A stretch of DNA of 64,000 nt from Siphonodentalium dalli (Eukaryota; Mollusca; Scaphopoda; Gadilida; Siphonodentaliidae). The stretch is taken from positions 212,702,151 to 212,766,150 of the forward strand of contig CP136065.1 of NCBI GenBank assembly GCA_032622095.1. Direction: 5' to 3'. Below are positions 11,592 to 21,179 of this stretch, piece after piece. The translations under genes were made by a program, and so were the position numbers. Under the pieces are notes generated by a model. That model saw only the letters and a list, made by a program, of their open reading frames with translations. It did no database searches and had not been told where the DNA came from. The first letter of the stretch is position 1; each line of letters begins with the position of its first letter.

Positions 11592-12620
11592 CAGGGACGT
11601 GGCTAGAGGGTCTCCGTTGGGAGGGTGTCCACCTTGGGAAATTCCAACTGCCCCCCCCCCCTTGAATCAGATTGGGAACAAACACAAGTTTTGCATAATT
11701 CCATTTGCAACCCCCCCCTTTTCACCTCAGTGCTCTCAGGCCTAATATCGTATATATTCATAAACCATGGTTCTACATTCACGGTATGAAAACATTCAGA
11801 TATTTAAACCTGAAAAATTGCATAAATCCTAACATCTAGTGGTCTAACTCCAGACAAATGCACACGGCTACGGGCAAGAGATCAGGGCACACCGGGCTGA
11901 CCATGGTTGTTCCGCCCGGTGTGAGAAAATTTTGAAAACTATACAAGAAAATCGCAAATCCTATAGCATTTAGACTGGCCTCAACTGAAGATTTCCTAGT
12001 GTTGGAAATTTCAAACCTAATACTCCCCCTCAGGTTGGAAATTCTCCAACTGATGACCATTTCAGTCCACAAGTTTGACCAAATGTAGTAAAATATTGTT
12101 TTGTTAAACTAATTAGCAGTTTTGTATTGGTCACGGGGACAATGACACACCGGGCCGACCATGGTTCGGCCCGGTGTGCGAAAATTTTGAAATCTGAACA
12201 AGAAACTCGCAAAATCCTACCATCTAGACTAGCATCAAGCCTTCCTAGAGTTGGAAATTTCAAACCTGACATCCCCACTTAGGTTGGAAAATTTCCAACT
12301 GATGACAATTCCAATGACAATGCTGACCAAATGTATGACAATGATGTTTTCTTAAATTAACTAGCAAAGTTCCAACTGATGACAATTTCATTCCAAAAGT
12401 TTGACCAAAAATAGGAAAATATGCAAATATTGGTCCAAAACAATTAATTCCTCCCAATAAATTGTTTGAAAATCAAACTACAAGAACATTTTCAACCTAT
12501 TGTTGGTGTGAAATTTCCAACTAATGTTTTGGCAGCTATGACATTTCCAACTGTTGAAATATTTGACCAAAGTTGGGGGTGAGACACCCCCACAAACACC
12601 CCCCTGTTGCCACGTCTCTG
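11592..12620. mobile_element. hAT-type MITE, 1029 bp, 8-bp TSD
   Basis: The left terminus is CAGGGACGTGGC and the right terminus GCCACGTCTCTG; the inverted ends match at 11 of 12 positions. Both sides carry the 8-bp duplication GCTCTATC (11584-11591 and 12621-12628). CAGGG ends with 8-bp duplications are the signature of hAT transposons. There is no transposase frame, so it is non-autonomous. Inside are two tandem copies of a ~250-bp block (about 11884-12100 and 12140-12360), each with a GC-rich hairpin. Related partial copies occur near 3115-3490, 60064, 61329 and 61485. Confidence 0.9.
12146..12178. repeat. 13-bp perfect hairpin inside hAT MITE
   Basis: CACACCGGGCCGA pairs exactly with TCGGCCCGGTGTG around the 7-base loop CCATGGT. 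The other tandem block carries a weaker version near 11888-11923. Confidence 0.85.
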
Positions 12621-12628
12621 GCTCTATC

Positions 12629-12858
12629 ATGAAGTCGATATGTTTAATTTTGAGGTATGCAGGTATTGGGTCCAGACTGCACGATTTAGGTGAAGACGAA
12701 AGAATAATTTTCCTAACGTGGTCACACATCACTTCCTCGAATTTACTAATTGAAGTTCCAATGAATGGTTCAAACTCAGGTTGGACGTTGCTCTTGTCGA
12801 GCATAGTTCTTAAATTATGGATTTTATTAATGAAATAATCACCGAATGTATCAGGCAA
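12629..12858 (-). pseudogene. L2-b RT, N-terminal part
   Basis: The frame reads FGDYFINKIHNLR, DHVRKIILSSSPKSCSLDPI and HIDFMIEP, the conserved start of an L2-type RT region. The open frame runs on into the MITE, but those residues are not element-coded. The natural continuation (LTNLVNASL) lies beyond the MITE at 11583. Confidence 0.8.
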
Positions 12859-12911
12859 TTCCGAATCTTGTACGTTGGTATGTAAGACTGGCTTCCCACC
12901 TCGTTGACAAT

Positions 12912-13750
12912 TTAATAGAGTGTTTTTGATGATTTGGAGCTCGTGATTTTGGAGTTGTAGAATTCCGTACGAGCGTTTCTGGTTAGTGTGTCTACTTGAT
13001 TAGACTTTTCAACGAACATTTGGCGATGAATTGTGAGCCTAGATTTGCGCCATCTTCGCTCGGCCTGTCTACACTCTACTTTCACTTCCCTGATTGCGTC
13101 TGAAAACCAGGGGACGACGGGTCGACTGGAAACAGTCCGCGTAACCGATGTTGCATATTCGTTCAGAATGGAGCGGAGATTCAGAAACCATTCCAATGGA
13201 GTTTTTTGTTTTTGGGGTGCTGTGAATACTACTAACAATGTCTCCAGCAAGTTTCAGGTCATCAATAGATTTGAAATTCCGTGTAGAAATCGTTCTCTTT
13301 GCACACGGTGGGTACGCGATGTACATTTTAAATGATATAACACGATGATCAGAGAAAGCAACATCACTAACGGTGAGATCCTGGATGGGCGGATCACTGT
13401 CACGCGTGATAACCCAGTCGAGGATGTGATTGTGCCTGTGCGTTTTAGTTGTTTCATGTCAGAATCGTGTATCAGAAACTTTCGAGTGCCAACGTCTGTG
13501 TTAGTGTTAGAATCATAGTGGACATTGAAGTCCCCATGTATGATGAGCTGGAGTTGGTATCCTACATATTTATCAGGTCCGTGAAATCAGAAATAAAAGT
13601 TGCAGTTTTTAGTTCATTCTTCTTGTTTGGTGGTGGGCGGTATATTATACATAATAAACATGTAGTGCGTCCAGAGAGTGTGGCTATGACTTCAAAGAGT
13701 TCGAACGATTTGAAATCAGTCATGACATACTCACGCAAAAGCTTGACCAC
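12912..13750 (-). pseudogene. L2-b APE-type endonuclease, frameshifted
   Basis: Minus-strand pieces in order: CLLCIIYRPPPNKKNE (13562-13750); HGDFNVHYDS, the GDFN metal-binding box, just below 13535; HILDWVITRDSD (around 13430); and SDHRVISF (around 13350), the catalytic SDH. A linker with EYATSVTR and VPWFSDAIREVK (12912-13250) follows. At least two frameshifts separate these. The N-terminal third is missing. Confidence 0.8.
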
Positions 13751-14823
13751 TATGGTATCAGGGGCATAACCAAGAAATGGTTCACGAGTTACTTAGAGGG
13801 TAGACAGCAATATGTTGAAATCGAACATGAAAAATCAAATATGCTCAATATTAGCTGTGGGGTGCCTCAAGGATATTTTTAGGACCGCTACTTTTTCTCA
13901 TATACGTCAACGATATGCCAAATTGCACGTGTTTGAACATGCTTTCATTTGCAGACGACACAACCCTCCATATTTCTGAAAATGACCACCGCCAAATTGA
14001 AAAACAGGTTAATTCAGAATTGAAAAAAATTCACAATTGGTGCTGTAGCAATACATTGGTTATTAATATAACAAAAAGTAAGTACATGTTACTACATCCA
14101 ACTAATAATGACTTTAAATGGAATATTCTTAAAACAAAAATAAACAACGAGCCACTAACACGAATTAGAAACGTTAGACCGGAACAATGTATGAAATTCC
14201 TCGGAATTAATATTGATGAGAATCCTTCAAATATCACATATCAATGGTAAAAACACGGATATCCAATGCAATGTACTGCATCAATAAGGTTAAACGTATA
14301 CTTCCCAAAAACTGTTTGAAAACTTTATACTTTTCTCTAATCCACAGTCATCTCATATATGGGTTGCCAATTTGGGGTCATGCTGACACTGGAAATACTC
14401 TCTTCAAACAGAAACAATCCATCCGTAGCATGGCAAACAGAACGTATAGAAGCCACACAGAGCCAATATTTCACGAAGAAAAGATTCTAAAATTTTATGA
14501 CATGTATCGGTTACAATCGGCCACTTTTGTATTTGATTGGACAAAAGGAAACCTTCCGAAATCATTTTGATAATTCGTTTGAATATACAACTGCTAATAC
14601 TCGACAAACTGGCAATTTGAAAGCATTAACCCCGAGAACGACATTTACTTCTATACTACCCTAACAGGCGTTTCCGTGCATATGGAACTTATTGGATAAA
14701 AATCTGAAAAATATCAGCTTTCGAAATAGATTTAAAAAAGAATTGAAAAATAAATTTGTATTGCAATATGCAACAAAAGTTAAATGCAACAACTCATTTT
14801 GTCAAGACTGTAAAGTGGCTTAA
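13719..14823 (+). pseudogene. LINE-C reverse transcriptase, frameshifted
   Basis: Motifs in order: ILTQKLDHYG, WFTSYLEGRQQYVEI, SCGVPQG (then a 1-base frameshift near 13875), LLFLIYVNDM, LSFADDTTLHI (catalytic), NTLVINITKSKYM and MKFLGINIDE in the frame 13915-14250. The thumb lies at 14244-14570 (LPKNCLKTLYFSLIHSHL, YGLPIWG), and a further frame carries FRNRFKKELKNK and ends CNNSFCQDCKVA before TAA 14821-14823. At least three frame changes. Confidence 0.85.
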
Positions 14824-15255
14824 TATAGCATTGACCCCTAATCCCCCCATCATTGTAGTAACTCATGCAGTCTGGTATGTTCACCTTAACATTTTGGCGG
14901 GACGAAACGATAAACTGTTTCCTACATATCGATATATGAATTCCTCGATAACCTGAAACAAATACCTATTTCAGCAACAACGATCATTCAATGCATTTGA
15001 TAATCGGAAGCCATTATTTTCTTAACCAATGAAGAATTAAAACAGCCCCGGCCATACCCCATCATTAGTGACAGATTTATTATAAGCCCATGAAAACAAC
15101 CAATACATATGTATTAACACATACATGTAGATGCATCCCATAAGTGGTTTGGACACCTTGTTTGTCTATTATGAACTACATTCTATCATTTTCATTATCA
15201 TTTCACTTCATTAGTTGCCACTTCATGTTTGTATACGTAGGGGCGACAGGAAGAC

Positions 15256-15269
15256 GGCCCATCTGGGCC
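15256..15269 (+). promoter_or_regulatory. LINE-C 3' UTR stem-loop
   Basis: GGCCC pairs with GGGCC around ATCT, in the context GGAAGAC...CATGTCGC, which aligns with the LINE-B hairpin. The stem bases differ but pairing is kept. Outer GAC/GTC can extend the stem past a 2-base bulge. Confidence 0.5.
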
Positions 15270-15356
15270 ATGTCGCTCCTTATAATATCATTTTTGTTTG
15301 TTTATTATCACCATTTTCATAAGCTTGTAAATATTATACAAATAAACAATCATCAA

Positions 15357-15701
15357 TCAGTTATCTTGCAGCCTTTCACATGTTTGAGTCAAATGAACTG
15401 GACACGAATAAGATCCCTCGGGTATTCGCAATTCCACACCCACCGTCCCAACTGGTTTCAGAAATCTGTTTACAAAGTGTTTACCTGTCACTCTCTTTAA
15501 ATTGGTTGCTATTCCTGCATCCTGAGTAACTAATCTAAATTTACACGAATCTCCAGTTACATTGTATGTTTGAGATGTTAAAATTATTTCTACAGGAGCA
15601 ACTTCCCAAATTTCTTTGTCAATATGAATCGGTTTCGGAAGTTTGACAGTAAAGCAACGCTGCGTGTTATCATAGTATATTTCTGATGAACTGTCACCCA
15701 T
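15357..15701 (-). CDS. Polinton/Maverick-associated ORF of unknown role (candidate)
   Basis: A 114-codon frame starts MGDSSSEIYYDNTQRCFTV and continues KLPKPIHIDKEIWEVAPVEI. It resembles, from memory of the family, a protein often found beside Polinton genes in invertebrates that begins with a Ser-rich segment, then NT..F.VKLP.PI and WEV. The function is unknown to me and the assignment is tentative. It lies just downstream of a Polinton-type integrase remnant on the same strand, which supports it. The usual protein is longer, so this is probably a shortened remnant. Its stop coincides with the 3' end of LINE-C. Confidence 0.5.
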   Translation of the reverse strand: MGDSSSEIYYDNTQRCFTVKLPKPIHIDKEIWEVAPVEIILTSQTYNVTGDSCKFRLVTQDAGIATNLKRVTGKHFVNRFLKPVGTVGVELRIPEGSYSCPVHLTQTCERLQDN

Positions 15702-15956
15702 CAGTGTAATGTAGAAAGAATTCTTTTCTTTTTATATGATGGGTGATTTTTCAAATATTTCAAAGCTGGTGTTGGTAGAATGTACCCTAGTGAACTGCTC
15801 AGTAAAATTAACCACACTTCTTTGTTCGAGCTTTCCAAACTTATATGTACGATTGATGTATAAGTCACAATAATTTGAGTCAAATATTTTACCTGATTTT
15901 TTTGCAATTTTCTGTTGGCAAAAGTGAAATTTGTGACGGCACATCGAAACTTATTT
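15702..15956 (-). other. short overlapping frames between Polinton remnants
   Basis: Two small minus-strand frames (15732-15944 and 15701-15907) contain DLYINRTYKFGKLEQRSVVN. No family recognised; perhaps the degraded part of a neighbouring Polinton ORF. Confidence 0.3.
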
Positions 15957-15989
15957 AATCTGTCTGAGATTCAATCATATCGTTACAAG

Positions 15990-16511
15990 TTATTTATACC
16001 AAATTTGAAGCAGTTCTCCAACTGTCAAATGTACTCGGGTAACCAACCCAATGAACGTTAATCTCCTCAACAGTTGTTCCTTTTACACGTCTTGACCGTT
16101 TGTCAATGACTGACTCAATTCCATAAACTTCATTGTCTTTTATATATTGAATTTCTTTCTTGTAAAACGAACCACCAGCAATATTTTCACCATCTAAGTC
16201 TTGCAGTTTGTATGTAACCGGCGAAGTTTGTCAAGCTTTGGTGTTTTTGAAAATTTCCGTTGTCCAATTAGGTAAATAACATGTGCGTTTAGTTTTATTT
16301 ATACGTACCAAATCTCCAACTTTAAGAGTTTTTCGTTTCTGGATTTGTTGCTACCATACAAATTTCTTGAAATTATGGCTTCATTTTCAATTCTTACAGA
16401 TGCAGGTGTTTGAATGCTTCGATGGAAACTATTGTTGTATGAATCAATAACATCTTGTAAAACATTTACATACCTCAATTTTCGATTGTGCGTTATACTA
16501 ATTGTTTTCAA
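15990..16511 (-). pseudogene. Polinton/Maverick-type integrase C-terminus with chromodomain
   Basis: The frame 16299-16511 carries LRYVNVLQDVIDSYNNSFHR, a hallmark of the retroviral-type integrases of Polintons, which insert element DNA. After a frameshift near 16300 the strand continues with a basic CYLPNWTTEIF segment, YKLQDLDGE, and then VHWVGYPSTFDSW, which fits a chromodomain used for chromatin targeting. An in-frame TGA near 16231-16233 and the frameshift show it is inactive. The catalytic DDE core is absent, so only the C-terminal third remains. Confidence 0.75.
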
Positions 16512-16625
16512 AAATTGGTTTGTACATATTATGCGTGTATCAATTCTATATTGAAACCATTTGAGCTTTGAGTCCGTAACATTACAGAAGGGACACTTGA
16601 AAACTTCGTTCCACCAATCTATACT
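16512..16625 (-). pseudogene. scrap of LINE RT C-terminal region
   Basis: The minus strand reads SKLKWFQYRIDTRIICTNQF, a segment typical of the region after the RT in another LINE group. It is in the same frame as the Polinton integrase piece that follows, giving a continuous chimeric frame of about 95 codons. Confidence 0.6.
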
Positions 16626-16733
16626 GTATGAGTTAGTTTAATAATATTTTATTCCATTCAAACCACATCATGTATAATACTATAGCATATAATATTGTGT
16701 TCCTTGTGTAGAATGAGGAAGTGGATTCGAATG

Positions 16734-16749
16734 TAAGCCTGAAGGCTTA
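16734..16749 (-). promoter_or_regulatory. LINE-D 3' UTR stem-loop
   Basis: TAAGCC and GGCTTA form a perfect 6-bp stem with a 4-base loop. On the minus strand it follows GGAGACGGCAAATA, and it sits ~100 bp before the 3' end, as in LINE-B and LINE-C. Confidence 0.5.
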
Positions 16750-17059
16750 TATTTGCCGTCTCCACGAGTGACCATGTCTCAATTTGACTCCGTTGTGCTT
16801 CTTAGAGGCAGGGAATTTTTACGTTAATTTTTCATGCGTAAATTTGGATTGAATGAGAACAATGAGAGCAATATATGTAATTAGTGCACTTAATACTTCG
16901 CCTGTCGCTTGTCATATCATTAATGGCTGCTGCTTCGTAATTTTAGTTGGAAAAACGTTCTGTCATAGTTATAAATTTCTGAACTATTTTAAAGGTAGAT
17001 ATGTTTTCACTTAAGGTTTTTGTGTTTCTCCTTTAAGTGCAGACTCGAGAGTCAAATTT

Positions 17060-17170
17060 CTAAAGGTTCCAGAGAAGCATTCCTTTCGTTCTTTCGGTAT
17101 ATCGGACAATGGAATAGAAAATGTGACGCCGTTTCTTCCGTTCCACATGCACATAAAGGATTTGATCTTA
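17060..17170 (-). pseudogene. LINE-D C-terminal Cys-His motif
   Basis: The minus strand reads NPLCACGTEETASHFLFHCP, the CxC...H...C knuckle typical of the end of jockey/CR1/I-type ORF2 proteins. A frame change separates it from the upstream 17168-17524 piece (LPSTVELWNSLSANIR). Confidence 0.75.
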
Positions 17171-18892
17171 GGTGATTTTCGCACAAATCTTGATTAAGAA
17201 AACTACATCCAAGTCTAAGCCTACAGTGATGAACTTGCGATGGGCGTGAGTAATGATAATAGTGATATATATATAAGGTTCCCTTGTGTTATTATCGGTG
17301 CTGCCTATAGCTAATTTGAAATCATCTAAAGTTGCGAAATTTCGTATGTTAGCTGAAAGTGAGTTCCACAACTCCACCGTTGAAGGGAGGAAGTATTTCT
17401 CATATGACGCAGAATCGCAAGACAGGTTGTCCAGGTGATGCTTCCTCGGTGGATATCGATGCATATTTTCTGCTGATCTTGGGACTAATATATAGAGGTA
17501 AGGTGGTGTCTTTTTTTTAAACATTTTATAGAACTGGCATAATTTTGAATTTGTTCGACGCTCTAATAATGTTTCCCAGCCAGTTTCTATAAGGAGATTT
17601 GTGTTGTTACAACTTTTCGTGGCTCCAGTGACTATTCTTGCTGCCTCGTATTGTACCTTTTCAAGTGTATCGCTTTCACCTTAGTGCAGTTGTCCCAGAC
17701 AGGAGAAGCATATTCTAAAATAGGGCGTATGTACACAAAATAAATTCTTTCAATGGTTCTCCTGTCTAGGACAAATTTATACTTCCTCATTAGAGCTTCT
17801 TTTTGTGTCGCTCTCCTTTTAACTTCAGTTATATGGTCGCTCCAGCTACCTGTATTGTTAAAAAATAATACCAAGATGTTTGTAACTAGATACAGTTTCT
17901 ATAATTTCGCCATCCAGTATTAAAGGTTTATGTGCTGGCTTTTTGTCTTTTCGTGATATAATCATGGCTTTTGTTTTGGGAGCACTGAATTTCACTAGCC
18001 ATTGTCTTGACCATTTAGCAATTATTTCTAAATCTGAATTCATTAGGTCTGCCGCTAAGTTAGGATCTTCAACTGCTAAATATATCGAGGTATCATCAGC
18101 GAACAATTTTATATTACATGTTAGGTTATCGACGATGTCATTGATGTATACTAGGAATAGAAGAGGTCCTAATATTTACCCTTGTGGGACTCCTGCCAAA
18201 ACAGGTTTCCACGACGATCTAACCCCAGCAATGCATACTCGTTGCTGTCTTTCGCTCAAATAATTTGATAAAAGTGCCAAAATATTCCCAGTAATTCCAT
18301 ATTGCCTTAATTTGAATATCAACCCTGCATGCCACACCTTATCAAACGCTTTACTAATGTCACAAAATAGGCATCTAATTTCCTTTCCTTCATCTAAGCT
18401 GGTTATTATGTATTGGTAAATTTCAGTTAATTGGTAGACACTAGAATCGTTTGGGGTGAATCCAGATTGTAGGCTAGTTATAAGATTGTTATCCCTCAAA
18501 TATGACGAAATATTTGTAAAGAGGCACTTCTCGAATACTTTTGAAATACAACTAAGCAGTGCTACTGGGCGATAGTTGTATGGGTCGGAAGATTCACCTT
18601 TCTTAAATATGGGTATTACATTCGCGCGCTTCCATTCAACTGGAAAGTACGAGTCTTCAATGTATTTATTGAAGAGATATTTCAAGGGGTTGGCGATAGA
18701 TCTGGCACATTCCTTCAGCACTCGTGGACTGATATCATCGGGACCACTGGCTTTAGCTATCTTTAGGTCTTTCAGTGCCGTAATTACATGGTCGCATGTA
18801 ATGATTAAATTTTCAAGCTTCGATTCTGTTTTGTATCGAAAGTCTGGTAACTTTGCGTTTGAAGATTCTGACAGGGATGATATTTTACACAA
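17168..18892 (-). pseudogene. LINE-D reverse transcriptase, one nonsense codon in the catalytic core plus frameshifts
   Basis: The frame 18176-18892 (238 codons) runs from ASGPDDISPRVLKE through WKRANVIPIFKKG, NYRPVALLSCISKVFEK and LFCDISKAFDKVWH (catalytic Asp) to LAGVPQG. It is then cut by TAA at 18176-18178, exactly where the conserved Ser of GVPQGS should be. The same frame continues ILGPLLFLVYINDI and FADDTSIYL (second catalytic pair) to 17858. Thumb pieces follow at 17632-17874 (RTIERIYFVYIRPILEYASP) and 17168-17524. It is nearly intact and so probably young. Confidence 0.9.
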
Positions 18893-18894
18893 AA

Positions 18895-19322
18895 TAAAAA
18901 CAAAAATAGTTGAAAATTTCAGCTTTTTTTAATGGAGTGGACGCAAAGTCTAGCCCATCTTTAAATTTTACGGGCGGTATATTGTTGGATTTGGACTTTA
19001 AACATTTATTCAGTATCTTCCACCAAACCGAGGTCTCAGTTTCTTTGCTGCCAAGAACGGATTGTACTTTTTCAATATTTAATCGTTTAGCAAGTCTAAT
19101 GGCATGAACTACTTCATTTCTTTTTTATCTGAATTTCTGCCATGAATGTTCGGAATTTTTATCCTTGGCAATACGATAGCACCTTTTTCTTTGTCTTATG
19201 AGTTTGCGGATCGAAGAATTTATCCAATCAGGATCATCAGTGCGGGTCGGGACTTCCTTATGGGGGATGAACTTTTTCATGAGAGTTTTAATTTTTTTGG
19301 TAAGTATTGATGCTAAGTCCAC
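18895..19322 (-). pseudogene. LINE-D linker region
   Basis: The frame 19125-19322 contains KKFIPHKEVPTRTDDPDWIN, then SIRKLIRQRKRCYRIAK: the usual P.W...I..L...R.R.Y segment between endonuclease and RT. The rest, to 18895, is frameshifted. Confidence 0.75.
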
Positions 19323-19374
19323 AGTTGATACGTTTCCATCTCATATAGGTAATTCCAGGAGGACAATTCTTCGT

Positions 19375-20160
19375 TCATAGAAATGAAATTTGCATTATCA
19401 TAATTCCAATTGTCCTCCTGAAATATCTCTCTTGTGTCCTGTATTTCATATTTAGATTTAAAACAATTGGGCAGTGGTATCTGACTAAGTTTGGAACGAA
19501 TGTATCAATCACTCCCGTTCCACTTACAAACTCTTTCTTGTTAGTGAGGAAAATATCGATAAGGAATGACGATGTCTCAGTGAAGTGTGTTGGCTCTTCA
19601 ACCATTTGTGACATTCCCTTGAAGTCACATATTTCTTTTACTTCATTTGTACCCGGAAGAAGTTGGTTGCAATTTAAATCGCCGGTTACAATCATGTTGG
19701 AAGATATTGCCTGATCAATGGAGATTTCTATATTGTCCCATAAAGTACTGACCGAATTCGGAGGTCTATAAAAATGTTCCAATCAGTGTGTTATGTCTAT
19801 TTATATTGATCTCAATCCATACACATTCCAGGTTATGTGTTTCAAGATCGGATCGCCTCCTTTTTTGGTATGGTATTTTTCACGAAAGTAGCAACTCCCC
19901 CTCAGTGTCAGTGTGTCGATCACATCTTTCGGGGCAATGAAAACAATCAATCCGTATTGTTTCATTATCAATATTATCTGAGATCCAGGTCTCAGTGAAA
20001 GTATGTATGAGTTGTTCTGTTTCGCTTCCCATATGATAGTTTGTTTGCATTGTGATTCCGGAGTTAGTATTGCCCTGTATGCATATTTCGTGCTATTTGG
20101 TGTGAGTAGATATTTTAATTGGAATGGGATAATGGGATGATACACTGCTTTATCGCCTTT
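19375..20160 (-). pseudogene. LINE-D APE-type endonuclease, 5'-truncated
   Basis: The C-terminal frame 19375-19782 carries FYRPPNSVSTLWDNIE, MIVTGDLNCNQL (the GDLN/GDFN box), PTHFTETSSFLIDIFLTN and a degraded YHCPIVLNL in place of SDHxPI. In the next frame above it, ETWISDNIDNETIRID (Glu box) and LECVWIEI are readable, so one frameshift lies near 19800. Residues before ETW are missing. Confidence 0.8.
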
Positions 20161-21000
20161 ATTTGGTGATAATTCGTGTGAATTTATTACTTGTACAATG
20201 CCATGAAAAGTTAAGAAATCAAGTTTTTATTTTTCGTAATGACATATGAAATTTCCTGATGAGTCTTTAAAGTCAGTCAGAAATGAATAGCATACTCTCT
20301 GTCATAACATTTCCAAACGGGGTTCTATAAATCCAATTAAAGGGAGAGACTGTAAGTCAGTCTGACTTATCGGTCGTATTTTGTCGCAATACAGCATCCA
20401 TGCACTAGTAACATCTTTCCAAAATTGATTATCAATAGTTTTAGTTTGTTTTTTTAAGATAGATGGAGCCATAATATACCAACATGTATTAAATATGGGG
20501 GCTGAATTCTCCAGGACCGTAGTCCATGACGTATGCTGTGTTATAGCTCGTTTAACCCATGATATTTTTTAAAGAGTTCATACATGCGGATATATCAGTC
20601 ATCTTACACCCGCCTACTGTATAGTCTTGTGTTAGTTGTTTCCTACTAATCCTATGATGGAGATTCTAACGACACAGAAGATATACACACATATGAAAGA
20701 AAAGAAAAAAGTAAAGATAAATCTTACAAAAGAATGACAATGAAAGTAAACAAAATAATGAAGATAACGTGAAAGAGAGAACAAAAAAATCGTTCAAGAA
20801 TGAAAGTACATGCAGTCAGATTGTTTGTGTGAAACAACAAGACAAGAAAATGAAGGCTAAATAAAGTTGATAGAAAGAAGAACGTGGATTTAAGGGAGCA
20901 GTAATGGCTTGTGCTCCTGCGGGGAATGATTCATATGATGCGACAACAATCGATTGCAATACAGCACACACCATTATGGGATAAATGGTGATTCTCACCT
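20161..21000. other. no gene seen; AT-rich flank of the array
   Basis: No coding similarity, RNA gene or repeat end recognised in this stretch. Confidence 0.5.
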
Positions 21001-21179
21001 AAGTATGGCACCAAGGAGAATATATAGTGACACCATAGTATATATACCAAGGAGAATATATAGTGACACCATATAATATATACCAAGGAGAATATATAGT
21101 GACACCATAGTATATATACCAAGGAGAATATATAGTGACACCATAGTAGATATACCAAGGAGAATATATAGTGACACCA
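21001..21179. repeat. 36-bp satellite block, left edge
   Basis: Five tandem 36-bp units, ending at the A of ...GACACCA before the first Helitron-like unit. Twelve-residue repeats in the translated frames reflect the 36-bp period. Similar blocks sit at 21820-21894, 22391-22747, 23566-23600, 23701-23844, 24341-24697, 26238-26594, 28131-28487 and elsewhere in the array. Confidence 0.95.

Larger units (their letters stand above)
10785..13750 (-). mobile_element. LINE L2-b, decayed, split by a hAT MITE
   Basis: Minus-strand L2/CR1-like LINE: endonuclease pieces (13750-13069), RT N-terminal part (12858-12629), then a MITE (11592-12620), then the rest of the RT (11583-10785). Removing the MITE and one copy of the 8-bp target duplication brings the two RT halves into one reading frame. 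The 3' end is cut off at about 10785 and the 5' end at about 13750, where the plus-strand LINE-C begins. Confidence 0.88.
13715..15350 (+). mobile_element. LINE-C, decayed plus-strand LINE (same family type as LINE-B)
   Basis: 5'-truncated LINE starting within the RT (LDHYGIRGITKKWF near 13745) and running to a 3' UTR that ends near AATAAA at 15341. It shares with LINE-B the FADDTT palm, the CxNxxCxDC-type C-terminus and a 3' UTR stem-loop. It abuts the minus-strand endonuclease of L2-b on the left and the stop codon of the Polinton ORF (15357) on the right. Confidence 0.85.
16640..20160 (-). mobile_element. LINE-D, nearly complete ORF2, decayed
   Basis: Minus-strand LINE with endonuclease (20160-19375), linker (19322-18895), RT (18892-17168) and a C-terminal Cys-His region (17170-17060). 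A 3' UTR of ~400 bp ends near an AATAAA at about 16647-16652 on the minus strand. It is a CR1/jockey-like, APE-bearing element with no RNase H seen. The 5' end, including ORF1 and the start of the endonuclease, is missing. It is the best preserved LINE in the window. Confidence 0.88.
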
